Shown one piece after another: positions 45,549 through 57,511 of a stretch of DNA of 64,000 nt. Numbering within the stretch: the stretch's first letter is position 1; the number at the start of each line of letters is the position of its first letter. The stretch spans positions 806,001 through 870,000 of the forward strand of contig JAALGZ010000001.1 of the NCBI GenBank assembly GCA_015227615.1, in the 5' to 3' direction. Under the pieces are notes generated by a model. That model did no database searches, was not told the origin of the DNA, and was given only the letters and a program-made list of their open reading frames with translations. The translations under genes and the position numbers were made by a program. The stretch is from Labyrinthula sp. Ha (lineage: Eukaryota; Sar; Bigyra; Labyrinthulida; Labyrinthulaceae).

Positions 45549-48084
45549 TTTTGTAGTTTAATTTACTATTTTGACAGTAAAGTGAAAAGGGCTAGTAAGA
45601 GGAAGATCTCGGTAGAAATAGGGTGTTAAGGTTTCATATCACCTAGATATGTTTGTGTGTGATGGAATCAAGACTTTGGGTTTTGAGTGTATATTACGAA
45701 AGTAAGACTTTTCTTTCCCTAATCCTTATCAGCCCCAAGCCTAGCCCAAAAAGGGCAGACAACAATGAATACAGAATCTCGAGAATTATCGAGTTTCCAT
45801 TTAACATCTCTACTCATTAGGATTTAAACAATTTTGAATTCATAGGGCGTTTTTAATCCTTGTCATTTCCTATTCCTATGTACTATTAAATTTCAAGGAT
45901 ACACGACACCTGCGAAATGAAAACTTTAAGTTGAAGTTGTAATCTCTTCGTTTCTTTTTGCTAAAACTATTAACCTTAACATAATGTATTTCTGAACATT
46001 GTTTTCTCTACAAAAACGTATTTAGATTTGAAAAGATGAGTTGATTAAAAATGATGTTGTAGCAGAGTTCATGTTTGAGGTCCTTAATACCTGCGAATTT
46101 GAAATTGGAGACAAGAAGATTAAATAATCATCTAAATTTATTTTACTATTTGAAATTTGATAGGACTGTATTCTTCCTTCATCTTGGTTGATACTTCTTC
46201 CAAATATATAGATAAGAGATTTATCATCTCGGTCGCCAGGTAGTTTTTCAGCTTCTTATAGCCAACTATCAATAACCATATTCTAAATCATTTTTTCCTT
46301 TAACATGAGTAATAGGAAGGTTTAAAAAATTACAGGAAAGTAATCGTTCTGCTGAAAATTAAACAACTTGTGTATAGACTAAGAATTTTGCATGAGTTCT
46401 GTACTTAGTTTCCATGATAAGTAGTCTTTGCATCTTTTTCTCGATGTAACTTCAACTATATTAAAGTTTCAGGAAGTGTTATTACTAGACAGTGGGATAG
46501 AACAAGTCATTTTTCCATAGGGTTTGCTTATGGTTTCATCATTATATGCCAATTTGCAACAGAAAAAGTCAGTCTAGGATAAATGCTTACACCAATATCA
46601 TACTCTGCATGAGGGAAGACAAAGTCCGAAACAATAGACCAAGGCTTTCAATATATAAACTCACAATACTCAAAAAGCTGGGTTAACAACTGCCTTGATG
46701 TTAAGCTTACCTCCTTGTGATTGAGTCATGCTGAAGCTTCAGAAAGGGATGATATTAATCCGACTGTGTTAATCGAGAAGACCAGATGGAATAGATATGA
46801 ACTAGCACACAGCACAAAAAATTGAATACGCTTATTGGAATCCAGCTTAAGAACAACCAATTTCTAAGGTTAGTACCAGCTAGAGTCAACGCAAGAATCG
46901 CCTTATCAGTATAGTTCTTAAGAACTTTCTTAGTCTTTTTTATAGCACTTATGTTAATACATCTATTTTAAAATAGCTACATTACATGAAAGCATCGATT
47001 AAGACTACGAATCCAAAACGATGCACCATTTGAATATTCTACAACGACGATCAGATAAGAATCTGCATGGCCCAACTATTCACTACCATGCGAAGAAGGA
47101 TATTTCTCCAATAGGTAGCATTGGTGTGAGCGTGAGCCATATGATGAAAATGTTGTTTCACCCAAAAAAAGGCAGAGTTTTGTTCTAGGTAAAAAGATGG
47201 CTCACCTTTAAAGAAAATCGTAGCTGAAACTCTGTAGGATTTACTTAAATATTAATCTACAATTACCCATTAAAATTTCATCTTCCGCAGAGTTTTCTAT
47301 TTCTGAGGGATTTAAATGAGTACATAAGTTTCTCCTGTTACAATTCCCAGTACTAAAGTCACATTGGCAATGTCTTCTGCCAACATTAAGTATTGCAAGG
47401 TATATCTTCAAGCTATAGTTTAACATATTTCAAGTATTGCAAAGAGCCATTTTCAGGCCTGTATGCTTTTTCTCTTGTAAAATCTGAGACATGGGTTTAT
47501 GCTGACTTGAAGAAAAGCTGAATTGCAAGAGAATTAACTAATTCTAATTAAGTTAATTTTCTTTTAGCTCTAACTTTACTGAAACTATTTGATACTCCTC
47601 CAGTTTCTAGATTCCACAAAGAAACAAGTGGTTAGTGTTTAACTCACCAAAATAGAGTCCAGTATAAATTAACTACATCTTTGCTTTTAAACTCAATTGT
47701 TCACTTGATTTTTTTTTTTCGAATTTCAATAAAAGATAGTCGAATACATATAATTCTCTCTGTAATACAGCTTTCTTACACTCTGAGCTAATTCATATTC
47801 TAAAACGCAAAATATAAAAAATGCACTCTAACTCCTTAAACTTATCCGTATGAAAAACGTTAATACTAATTTCTAGGACTTTATAACACTATTACAAAAA
47901 AAAATACTCCTAGAAAGAAAAACAAAAACAGATATATATCTCCCAAGGAGAAAATGCTAAACACACTAATAAAACTAATACACCTCTTTTTATATCCAAA
48001 CTTCTTCCTTTCCAGTAAATAAGAATTTTCAACTTAAAAACTATTCTGAAAGTAATTTTATCTCTCTCAACACATTAAATCCAC
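45549..48084. other. 2.5-kb gene-free AT-rich stretch
   Basis: Nothing supportable. An open frame on the minus strand at 47241-47426 is cysteine-rich but isolated, and no neighbouring exon or domain signature supports it. Confidence 0.6.
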
Positions 48085-48762
48085 TTAAACAGTCACTTCT
48101 TCATTAGGACTATCATACAAGAGTTTACATTTCTCCATAACTTCTTTATGTTTCTTATAATCTTTAGCATACTGCACAGCTAGAAAACAACCATAGCCAC
48201 TGAAAGATAAAACACACATGGTAAAAACAAACCATGGTTTATCCATTAAATATTTATTTTCAATCATTTCATCTCCTCCTTCTACTTGAGCAATAAACAG
48301 TCCAGACAAAAATATCATCACCAAAATTACACAAGCGGCAAAGGCAATCCAAAAGCACCAAGATCGACTTTTTCTCGTATATTCAAGAGTTAGAATACTT
48401 TGCTCAATGCAATCGTTATCTTCCTTTATTTGAATTATCAACTCAGACTGCACGTTGGGAATTTCTCTTCCACCAGAAGTGTAATATAACCTGATCTTCT
48501 TCTCTACCACGCTCATCTGCTCAATGATGTATCGATACTTTATAGCTCCAATGTCCTGACCATCCAAGTAGTTTACCTCTCTTGCTGTTCTGACGTACTG
48601 TGCACCTGCTCCTCCATTTTGTCCTAGCACTCTTACGAAGAACTTTCTACTTGGATCGTCTGCGAAAACTTGCATTAAACTGTCTGTGTCTTTTAAGTAT
48701 TTCCACAAGATTTTAGGTTCCATGGAAATTGTTTCTTCTAATGTAAAGGAGTGAAATTTCAT
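48085..48762 (-). CDS. START/SRPBCC-like protein with two C-terminal membrane segments, probable paralogue
   Basis: An intronless gene of 225 residues, with AAA before the ATG. Soluble region 1-134, then membrane segments at about 136-159 and 176-198 and an acidic tail. It lines up with the protein at 42685-43371: W20KYLKDTDSL against W36SLINDKEHL, KIRLYYTSG (89-97) against KFVKLVYNYSG (102-112), SEL against TEL, then the two membrane segments, the second at the same residue numbers. Overall identity is low, so the duplication is old or the proteins are fast-evolving. A lipid-binding START-like fold facing the cytosol is possible but not demonstrated. The two genes are on opposite strands, 4.7 kb apart, with biotin synthase and the tRNA between them. 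Confidence 0.65.
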   Translation of the reverse strand: MKFHSFTLEETISMEPKILWKYLKDTDSLMQVFADDPSRKFFVRVLGQNGGAGAQYVRTAREVNYLDGQDIGAIKYRYIIEQMSVVEKKIRLYYTSGGREIPNVQSELIIQIKEDNDCIEQSILTLEYTRKSRSWCFWIAFAACVILVMIFLSGLFIAQVEGGDEMIENKYLMDKPWFVFTMCVLSFSGYGCFLAVQYAKDYKKHKEVMEKCKLLYDSPNEEVTV

Positions 48763-51433
48763 TTTATATTTGTTTTGATGAACTGATATTGTGATTGTGA
48801 GGAGTTCATTGCACTCTTTTTTATTTTTCCTGATAACGGTTTCAATACGTTGTGTTTTTTAATGTATTTTCAACGGTTTCATAAACTCTGACCAGGACTC
48901 AATGGTATGTTACCGGGAAAATGTGAGAAACTAATGCCTATTTTTCTTTGTTTCATTCTGTTCCAGAACTGCATCGAAAGACAAACAGTAGCTTAAATTC
49001 ATGGAAAGGTTTAACATATTCAAGAAAGCTTTATTTACTTTCTGTACAACTTTAAAGACACCGTAAAATCATTGTGTTCAATCTTCAAATCTTTGACGAC
49101 TTAGACCTAGTAACAACGTTTTTGAGCATGAAGACAATCTGAGATGCTTTCATAAGTTATAGCTAGGCACTAGTGAGCAAGATGTTATCATATGCAAAGA
49201 AAATGAGTTTTGCTTAACTCTCCAAAGGGCACCAATGTCAATGGGTTGAAAAATCAAAAGTTAACAAGGCAAACTAAGTATCTTTCAGTGTGTCTGTGTA
49301 GCAACATACTCATAATTACAGAAAAATTACCATCTCAGATAGGAAGACCATGCATAATTAGGCTATTATTACTCCTTCTCTCCAAATCATAACGGTGGCT
49401 GGAAAATCCAAAAAAAACATTTCTGTAGATATCAATAAAGGTCATTCCAGGTTTCTGGACACCAAAGTTAAACCTACCTTAGACCCTGAGAAAAGAAACT
49501 GTAACTTTAGGAGAAGGAACTTAATTGCCATCGACATTTACAACACCTTTAGCAATATTTTGTTCCCGGTGAAACGGAAACCTGGCTTTTGAAAAAACAT
49601 TCATTTAGAAGACATACTATCTCTTCAACAAGGTGGCAAGCACTTATTCCCGCTTTTCCGTACGGGTGACTGTAAACGAGACCAGCTAGGAATAAATGTC
49701 AGCTGCGCCCGTAAGAATATTGGCTAAATACATGTCACTTCTGCGACCCTAAGTTGTGATCCAGTGAGTTTGCAGGAACTGGTCATCGAAAAACACACCC
49801 ATGATCAATGAATCAAATACAGAGACGGCAAAGAAACTGAGTTGTGCAGCTGGCGCACGAACCTCTCTCTTCCTGCCACATTAGTGTCTATTCAGTCTTT
49901 TCGAGGACTTTGCCTTAACATTTTCTAGATTGGTACCATCACTTTTAGGTTGCAAATGGAACTTTTCAACTATTTGGGTGACAAATAACTTATGGAACGG
50001 TTGCGCGTCCAGCTTATCAAAAGTATATATCTTTGTTGAAGCGAGGTTATCCGGCTGTTAGTAGAGGATTTATTTAGATTGATAACGTAGCTTCCAAACG
50101 TGACCAATTGTTAGGAGTCAGATTTGATAATAATTATAAATATACAAGGGGTAATTATGCTGATTATGATTATTACTAGTAACAATAGAGTTTTTATTCG
50201 AATAAACTGATTCTTTTTTCATTTCGTTAATCAATTAATTATCGATGCGAAACTGAGCCTTGCAGCCCTTGGCGAAGTACCCAATAAAATTTTAAATTAC
50301 GTTAGCACCGTTTGAAAAGTATTATAAACAAGGGCCATAAGGACCAGTTTTATGTTGAACCTCCATGAGTAAGGCTAATTAATCAAAATAGTTCATTCAA
50401 GATTAATTATTATGAACAAAAAATAGAGGCTACTAAATTATTGATAAATTATCAGTAAACCAAAGTCGACCGCTACTGGCTGGTACATGCCATGAAACAA
50501 TTTTTAGGTTTTTAATCACGGATTACTGAAACCAGTTGGACTTGTTAAATTAATTAGCAAGTGGAAAAGAATTTGGTAACAAGTCAAAGATGGGGTATAG
50601 ATCTTTGTGGAAAGTAATTGGCGCAAAAACCATTGCCCTTTCGAGAACAGTTGCTATCTTGTTGCTGAGAACTGTAGGACCACGGCATATAAGTGACCAC
50701 AACAGGTGAAGTAAGTTTGAAAAGAAAATCTTGCAATTCGTGGTCAAGATATTTTATGTCTTTCAACTTGCCAGAAACCGTTAAGTATTGATGCTCGCCT
50801 AAGACATATGAATACTAATTCTGCGTAGCATGCTTTTAATACAGTCAAGAAGGCTAAAGGTTCCTGGGTTTTCCCTAACTGACCTATCTTACCATTGTCA
50901 AAGAGGAAAAAATCAAAATTTTGAAAGTTAAGTAATCTCAACTTTAGTTACTACTAAGAGTACACTTCTTTTATCAAGCTCGAAATATGTTTTAAGAACA
51001 AACCCGTAACTTGTTCTTTCTATGCTATACTGAGGATAGACTATGTCAAACTAAAAAGAATATGAAAATACTTAAAATTATGTTAATATAAGCTATGATT
51101 GAAAAGGAAAAACATTCTTTTTTATTTTTATTCTAGTAGGGTTCACGGTTATTTATTTAAGAAAATATACCTTCAGACGTACAAACTTCATACACTTGAG
51201 AAACAATACCTATAGGAAATACACTCGGTGAGTTCTTAAGAAAAAAAAACATAAGAAAGTTAAAACAAAAGGCATTTTAAGAAATTTCAGGTGTTCATTT
51301 GAATTTTAGGTATCTATTCAATCTTTTTCATTCTTACCCAAAATATCTATATGTCTCCATCCAAACTCACCTATATAATGTTTGGTTCATTGCCCAAAAA
51401 TTTTTGGTCATGTGGCCCAATATGTAAACGAAA
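48763..51433. other. 2.7-kb gene-free stretch with an old hAT-type element
   Basis: Contains the degraded element at 50112-50475. The part at about 49620-50040 is less AT-rich than its surroundings and might be decayed coding or element sequence, but I cannot assign it. Short open frames at 49210-49592 have no recognisable motif. Confidence 0.55.
50112..50475. mobile_element. Old non-autonomous hAT-type element (MITE)
   Basis: The left end TAGGAGTCAGATTTGAT agrees with TAGGGGTGTTATTTGAT of the 37251 element at 13 of 17 positions. The right end, GATAAATTATCAGTAAACC then AAAGTCGACCGCTA, lines up with GATATATTATCGATAAACC then AAATCAAACCCCTA of the 13465-13947 element. The flanking 8-mers (CCAATTGT and CTGGCTGG) do not match, so either the duplication has decayed or one end is misplaced. 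No coding capacity. Confidence 0.5.
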
Positions 51434-52599
51434 ATGAAAGCTGAAATTCCGGTTGATGAATATTATCTTCATTTGAGTGATGTCTTTTATCTGATCTCGC
51501 TTTGTTTGATTATGGTAGAACATCGAGTTGCCTCAAAGAATGGTAAGAAGCTACCGATTAATCTTCCATCTGCGCTCTTCTTACTGTTGTCTGCTGGAAC
51601 AATATTTCTTAAAGTGTTTCATCCCCAAGCCGAACACTCTAAAGGAATTTTTGAAGTTGTGGAAAATTTTGTTCATCTTCATGAGCGAATGAGTAAAACA
51701 CCAAGGGGCTCTTTTATAAATTTATTGGTATACATGATCACAGCTTCTGAAGTATATTTCTTGTTTTTTTGAATCGATAGCTTGGATACGAAATGCTCTT
51801 CAGTATTTTTCACTTGGCTTTTTCTATTGGTTTGTTTTTATCCCTCATAAGAGAAGCAGTAGCAAATTATTCAAAGGTTTCATTCAAGTGGAGTAGTTGG
51901 TATGTGGCTGTACCCTTGATTGGATTCTACATCTTTAAATCAAAAGAACAGACTCTGGTGCAGATGCTGGAGAGTTATGATATCCGCTTTGGTCTCTTTC
52001 AAACTTTGTTTATACTCGAAACTGCACAGTTTGGTAGGAGTTTTACGTATTCTGGAACTCTCTACTATGCTCGTCTTTGCCAATTCATCGCCTTAATTTT
52101 CGCTGGATCTGTGTTTTGCTTTGGCAAGAATGAGTTTACCGCTTCGTTTGAGTTTATGCAAGACTATTCGGCTATTGATTTCAAGTTGCTTTTTCCATTT
52201 ATTTCACTTCTGGGAGTTGTGTCGTCAGAGATTTCATCCAGCAAGAATACCTCTGAAGCCTCAAGTCAGATTCTTGTGTACACTGTTTTTTCCGCGATAA
52301 TATACCAATGTTTTGTTATCCTTGAAGAAAGGAAGACGTTTTCTCTTAAGGGAGTCTTTCTATTGGAAGACTACGATCAACAGTTTCAGTTTTTGCAGTT
52401 GAAAATATTTCATTTTTTTGCTATGGAAGCTGAGGCGCACACAGTTTTTTCATTGGTGAATACAGTTATGTTCTGCCTGTCTGTAGTGCTCTGTTTGCTT
52501 GGTTCTTTCTTCTCTGCTCTTGGAGCTGGAATGACAATCAACTTGTTCCGTTTGTTGCAAATTAAGACTTTTGAGTATATCTCTAAGCAGATTCAGTAA
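51434..52599 (+). CDS. Multi-spanning membrane protein of unknown family
   Basis: Exons 51434-51751 and 51781-52599, joined by a 29-base GT...TAG intron in phase 0; 378 residues. The ATG lies in an A-rich leader. About eight hydrophobic segments are visible, roughly at residues 13-27, 43-60, 97-125, 149-161, 195-215, 230-245, 268-285 and 325-350, ending in a short cytosolic-looking tail. No transporter, receptor or enzyme signature could be recognised. Few acidic or histidine motifs occur inside the membrane segments, so a channel, transporter or structural role is equally possible. An (AT)n run begins 18 bases after the stop codon. Confidence 0.75.
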
Positions 52600-55500
52600 C
52601 TTTACGAAGCAGCTTCATATATATATATATATAAGGGTATAAGGTATTAAGTTGGTTACTCTTACCAAGATTCGATGTCTCTAGCCTAGCTTTTCTGAAG
52701 CTATTAGGAACATAAGAATAGTTCTAGAACCTTCAAGTGTTATCGAACAAGTTTTCCTCGCTCAAAAGACAATTAGGAATGGAGCTTTGGCTGAGAATAA
52801 GGCTCAAGATATGCTCTCTGTTCAGGTAATGAAGCAAGTCTATTTCTAAGGTTTACTCAAAAGGAATATGTGATATTTGGAAACAGACTGGTAGTGTAAG
52901 TTTTCATGAAATAAATGTTGTTTCTCTTTGAGAAATGTCTTTTGTTCACCCTTTGCTTTCTTCGTTTCACTCAGTGCCGACTATTACAGATATTTTTTAT
53001 CCCAACTACTGCTGCATTTTCCATATTATAATTAATAAGCTTCTTCATAAATGAAGACACACTCTACAGCTAATTATATTTTTCCACGCTATACCAGCGT
53101 CATTTAGCATCGATTCCAACAGTATCACGAAAAAGACAACGAGAAAATTTCCAAAAAGCTTCAGGTCAATCTCTTAACAGATTAAAGGAAGTCCTTCAAA
53201 CTTAGACAACATAAGTTCTATCATGACATCGGAAATAGAGTTGACCTAAAGCTAAGAGCGGGTGCTGAAGCTGATGCCTTTGTATAAATACAATCTCGTA
53301 TCTGCTGCCTACAGCTGAGATAGAGCAAGACTTTATTATCCAGGTGCCGAACATTGGCAAATATCACTTGTCTGGAGCCAATGATATCATTCAGAACATT
53401 ATTCCTTAGTTTTTCCGGTGTAAAACTTTCTGAACCGCATTGTACTCTTACGCAGAAACAAGAATAATATAGATATAGGCATTCCTGATCTCAATTAAAT
53501 GCCTAGATTAGACTATTCAACCAAATATTAGAACTACTGGGTCAGTATCCGAATCACCCAGACATGATCATGATGGGAACCTGGATGGTGAAAAAGACCC
53601 TTCACTGTACCTTCATGAACTAGCGCCAAGCGCTCAGTTCATATAATGTTTCTGGGTTCCTAGTTTAGTTGGTGGCTCGAGAGAGATGTAGTTCGTTAAC
53701 CAGAGAACAAGCACTTGTGAATTACTCTTTATAGCTTCCCGAGTAATGATTTAATTAATACAGAAGCTAGAGGCTTGATTATGACCAAAACTATAGTTTT
53801 TTAATACGACAAACTGGGCCCTATTTACTAGACAAAAGTCCATCGTTAAAGTTCGTGATTTGTGCATGAGAAAGTGAAAACTGAACAGTGCCTAAACAGA
53901 GGCGATAAGGTTCCATTTTACAAACTGTTTTTGCGAGAAACAATTTAGCTGCCCTAGAAAATTGAAGGTATTAACATACTGCCTGCCTGGAATAGAGTTT
54001 CATTCGGAGAAGAAGACCGCATGGCGCATAGAAAATAAGGATTAGGAAAAGTTGAAATCCATGAAAAGCGTTCTCTTCATGTCGTTGTTACATAAGTTAA
54101 AGGTCTGCTATGGGACCGCCAGCATGCTCAACGAAGGTAACCTTTTCTCGCAAATCCCTGAATTTTTTTTGGGGTGGGGTTGCTCGGAGGTTGGAAATCA
54201 TTTGGTCTTACAAGGAGGACATAAGTGACCCGAAACGCTTTCTTACGTCAACCTATGAGATATAATGGTAACCTTTTCGAAGGACTCTCCGAAGACCTCA
54301 TCGTTGTACATAAGAAACCTTCCACAAAAAAATAATTTTCTATGTTAAGCACCATATATACATGCAGTTCAATAGAGATTGTGATTTGGAGCTGCGTTAA
54401 CTCGCCATATAGAACATCCTGTGCAAGATTGCTCAGCAACTTAAGTAGCTCTAGGCCCATGACTAACATGTAGTATGACTTTTCTAACTGCGTTAGGTCC
54501 AGCAAATCCTTAGAGGTTGTTTCTATAAATAAAGAAGTAATGTACCTCTCATTTAAGATACCAACTAATGCGTAGAAACTAGTACAAAGGTGTAATGCTT
54601 TACCTGAGTAGTATCACCATACATGGTTCCCTCAGGTAGGAGAATCAGGAATGGAAAAGGAATTTGTTAAGCTAAGTAAGACTTCTATACTTAAAAGGAA
54701 ACCTGGGGTTTTCCCAGTAGCTGTAGCCTTTTCTTACCTGGTTCGGTACTTAGTCAAATGAAAAAGTGACGGTTCTCTTAGCTAACTCCAAAATACTGTA
54801 TAGCTGGTCTCCTGGATGCAATAGCTATAACCGCTAACTACTTACGTTTCTTGAGAAGACATGATTATACATCTGAAACAGAGATAGGAATTTATTCTCT
54901 CCTTCTAAAGCTCAGAAAGCATTCTCATCTGTTTCATCTAGGATTGCAGTTTTTGAGAATTTCTCATTGTAAAGTGAGAGTTCTCATTCTTAAACGATAT
55001 CTTGCAACTTAGGAGGTTTTTCAGAAATTTTTTAAGGTTTCTCAAACTCTCAATGAGATTTCTTTGAAAATTCGTAATCATTTGGCAAAAGGTATCACGA
55101 ATGTTGTTCAACCAGTCGAACGGCCTATTGATTTTGTAGCCCAAGGTACCTCTATAGGCTTTATTTCGCAATAGAAGAATTTGTAGATTGATTGCGTTTG
55201 ATAGAGCAATCATCCTTTCCAAATTTGATTATAATTTTATTATGAAATGGCAAGAAAATTCCTGTAAGGCTTAACAAATAAATGACTTAATAAATGGCTC
55301 ATGTCGTCCAGTCTCAGTGAAGTAATCAGAATTCTTCAGTTCTAACTCAAAATGCCTGGAAGATTTCACAGTCTTTCTCAGTTCTGTAAAATCTTCCAAG
55401 AACTAGGTGGAGATCTCACCTAAGTTTACCTAAGTTCCGCAAGCTCAATATAGAGGAGCAGCCATTTCTTCTTCTAGTCAGAGCTCTTTCTTACAAAAAA

Positions 55501-56110
55501 GTGAAAGATGAGGACAAGCGAGAATATTTAACTTAATCGATTGAGAAATACCAACAAATTAAACGTAATAGGATTGAATTATTATTTTTCAAGCAAGCTG
55601 AAAACGTATTGTAACATAACAAGGCTTGACATTGACCTAGATTTTGACATAACAGTTAGAGTTATGATAGAAGTTTCTATAAATTAAGAATCGAAGCTGA
55701 AAAACCCATAAGTTAAGGGTTAGTATATATGCTATATCAACCATTAGTTTCTCATCTAACGAGATTACGCGAGTTGAAGAGGTCTCCTCGTTTCAGTTGC
55801 GTTTTGCACAGCTTCAAAGGGAGCTACTAAAAATAGTGTACCGAAAATATCAAGTCGACCTAGTTAATAAGTTTTAAGATAAGTGCAAAGTATTTGAGCA
55901 CTTAAAAACAAAGTACTTGTGATCATACGAGTCATTTTATATAGATATTCACAGCAGCATGAAAATTGTGCCTCCGAAATTATACGATATTGAAGCCAAT
56001 ATACACCAAACGGGACTTTATATCTTTTCTGATCGAGTTGAAACAACCAAATATTCACAAAAACAATAGTCCTCAACAGCAATCCTCCATCGAAACGCTG
56101 TGTAACTACA
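52600..56110. other. 3.5-kb gene-free stretch, partly less AT-rich
   Basis: Holds an (AT)n run at 52617-52633. The part from about 53080 to 54200 looks less AT-rich than other gaps and has interrupted stretches of coding-like composition. It may be a decayed gene or element, but no family can be named. Open frames at 54248-54505 and 54938-55222 (minus strand) have no recognisable motif. Confidence 0.5.
52617..52633. repeat. (AT)n microsatellite
   Basis: Seventeen bases of alternating A and T starting 18 bases after the stop codon of the multi-spanning membrane protein. Confidence 0.9.
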
Positions 56111-57486
56111 ATGAATACCATAGCAGTACTTATAGTCGATAAAACTGGGAAGTTTCCACAGTTTAAAAGCATAAAACCTTTCTTTATGCGAAAGCAAGCT
56201 CCTGGAGAAAAAGTAAATGCAAAGAAGCTTGTAAAGAATGTCTTAGATTCCCTCAAACAAACGTATACTATTCCTATTCTTTTAATCTTAAGATATAAAG
56301 TTCAAGGTGAGTTTGGAACTACACTATTTATTCAAGAACGTGATACTCTTTGGAAAGCCGATTTTGGAGCTGGATACATTACATCAAGTGTAGATCTAGT
56401 GATACAATTAAGTTCCCCACCACAAAAGGAGCCGTTAAATAGTTCTCGTCCACGATCTGTTTCTAAAAATTCAACGGATAAAAAAGCAAGCACAAATAAA
56501 CCTTTAACGGACTTAAAAGTGCCTTCTTTGATACCATCCTCAGAATCTCCAGTAGAAAAAGAAGTTACCGTTGAAAAGAAGAAAGATAAAGCTGTTGAAG
56601 TTGAAGAACTTCCTTCTCCAAAAAGAAAGCGAAATGAAGAAAAGTTGGAGAAAAAGAAGAAAAAAAAGAAAAGGAAGGATTCTTTGAAGAAAGAAAGTGC
56701 AAAAGAGGAGAATAAAAGCATGAAAAACTCTCCTATAAGTAGTAAGAAGAATATCAAAGAAGTTGACGACCCTTTCTTATCACTAACAAAACACGATTTA
56801 GTTGATAAGGCGTTTGCTTTTGAACTACGGATTAAGAAGTCACATGGACACTCTACTAAAACTGCCCTTAAAAAGTTAAGTAAAGAAGAGTTGGTGGCAT
56901 TTATTGGGAAATGTGAAAAAGTAAGTCCTGAATGTGTCTTATGTTTAGGGTCCTAATGAAGAAACAGTGAAAAAAGTAGATGAAGATTTAGCAGCCGAAA
57001 AGAAAAGAATTGAAAATAGGGAACAAAAGAAGAAAAAAGATATGTCTGAAAAGAAGAAGAAAATCGAAGAAAAAGAAAGTAAAAAAAAGGTAGATTCTTC
57101 TAATAAGAAGAAGACTGCTGAAGACGCTGAGAAGAAAAATAACACTGAAGAAAAGATAAAAGGTAAGAGCCAGCAAAGCCTTCTTCTACGAGATTCTGAA
57201 GATGAAGATGATGATAATACATCTCTTGGAAGCACTAGTACTGTGTCATCAGGTTAATTTTTAATGTTCTTAATTTTATTTAGATCAAGGAATAGATGCA
57301 CTAAGGAAACTCACAGAAAAAAAGAATAGAATGAAAAAAAGAAGGAGCAGCTTAGGAATAATGGCTCAAGTAAAAAACAATGAACATTCAAAGTCAGTGA
57401 AAGTTATGGTTAAACCAAAAGAAAAGAAGAGAAAGTCTTTATTAAGTAAAGATTCTGGGATAAATGCAGATCTTCCAGATTTCTAA
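56111..57486 (+). CDS. Lysine-rich nuclear/nucleolar-type protein with a small N-terminal domain
   Basis: Exons 56111-56920, 56949-57252 and 57284-57486; introns of 28 and 31 bases, both ending TAG; 438 residues. Residues 1-100 (MNTIAVLIVDKTGKFPQFKS onward) form a compact alternating helix/strand domain that I do not recognise. Then follow long Ser/Lys/Glu low-complexity segments with several KKKRK-type nuclear localisation signals near 180-200, a predicted helical unit at about 222-270 (LTKHDLVDKAFAFELRIKK), further highly charged repeats and an acidic patch (DSEDEDDDN). The C-terminus is basic. The composition resembles nucleolar or chromatin-associated proteins such as SRP40-like factors; a specific role cannot be assigned. 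Its 3' end is 25 bases from that of MIC60. Confidence 0.8.
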
Positions 57487-57511
57487 AAAAAGTGATAAGA
57501 ACATTTATATT

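Noticed and set aside
47241-47426. Cysteine-rich minus-strand frame that might be an EGF-like exon
   Set aside because: Only one short frame, no recognisable spacing of cysteines for a domain, and no adjoining exon with a short GT...TAG intron.
49395-49592. Frame with FLDTKV, which briefly suggested a reverse-transcriptase relic
   Set aside because: No other conserved reverse-transcriptase motif nearby and no ATG; a six-residue resemblance is not enough.
52690-52856. Open stretch of about 55 codons with plausible codon use after a CTCTAG
   Set aside because: No ATG before it, no partner exon and no homology; an open run of this length is expected several times by chance in this window.
56332-57235. 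Long minus-strand Phe/Ser-rich open frames
   Set aside because: Antisense shadows of the lysine/glutamate-rich gene at 56111-57486.
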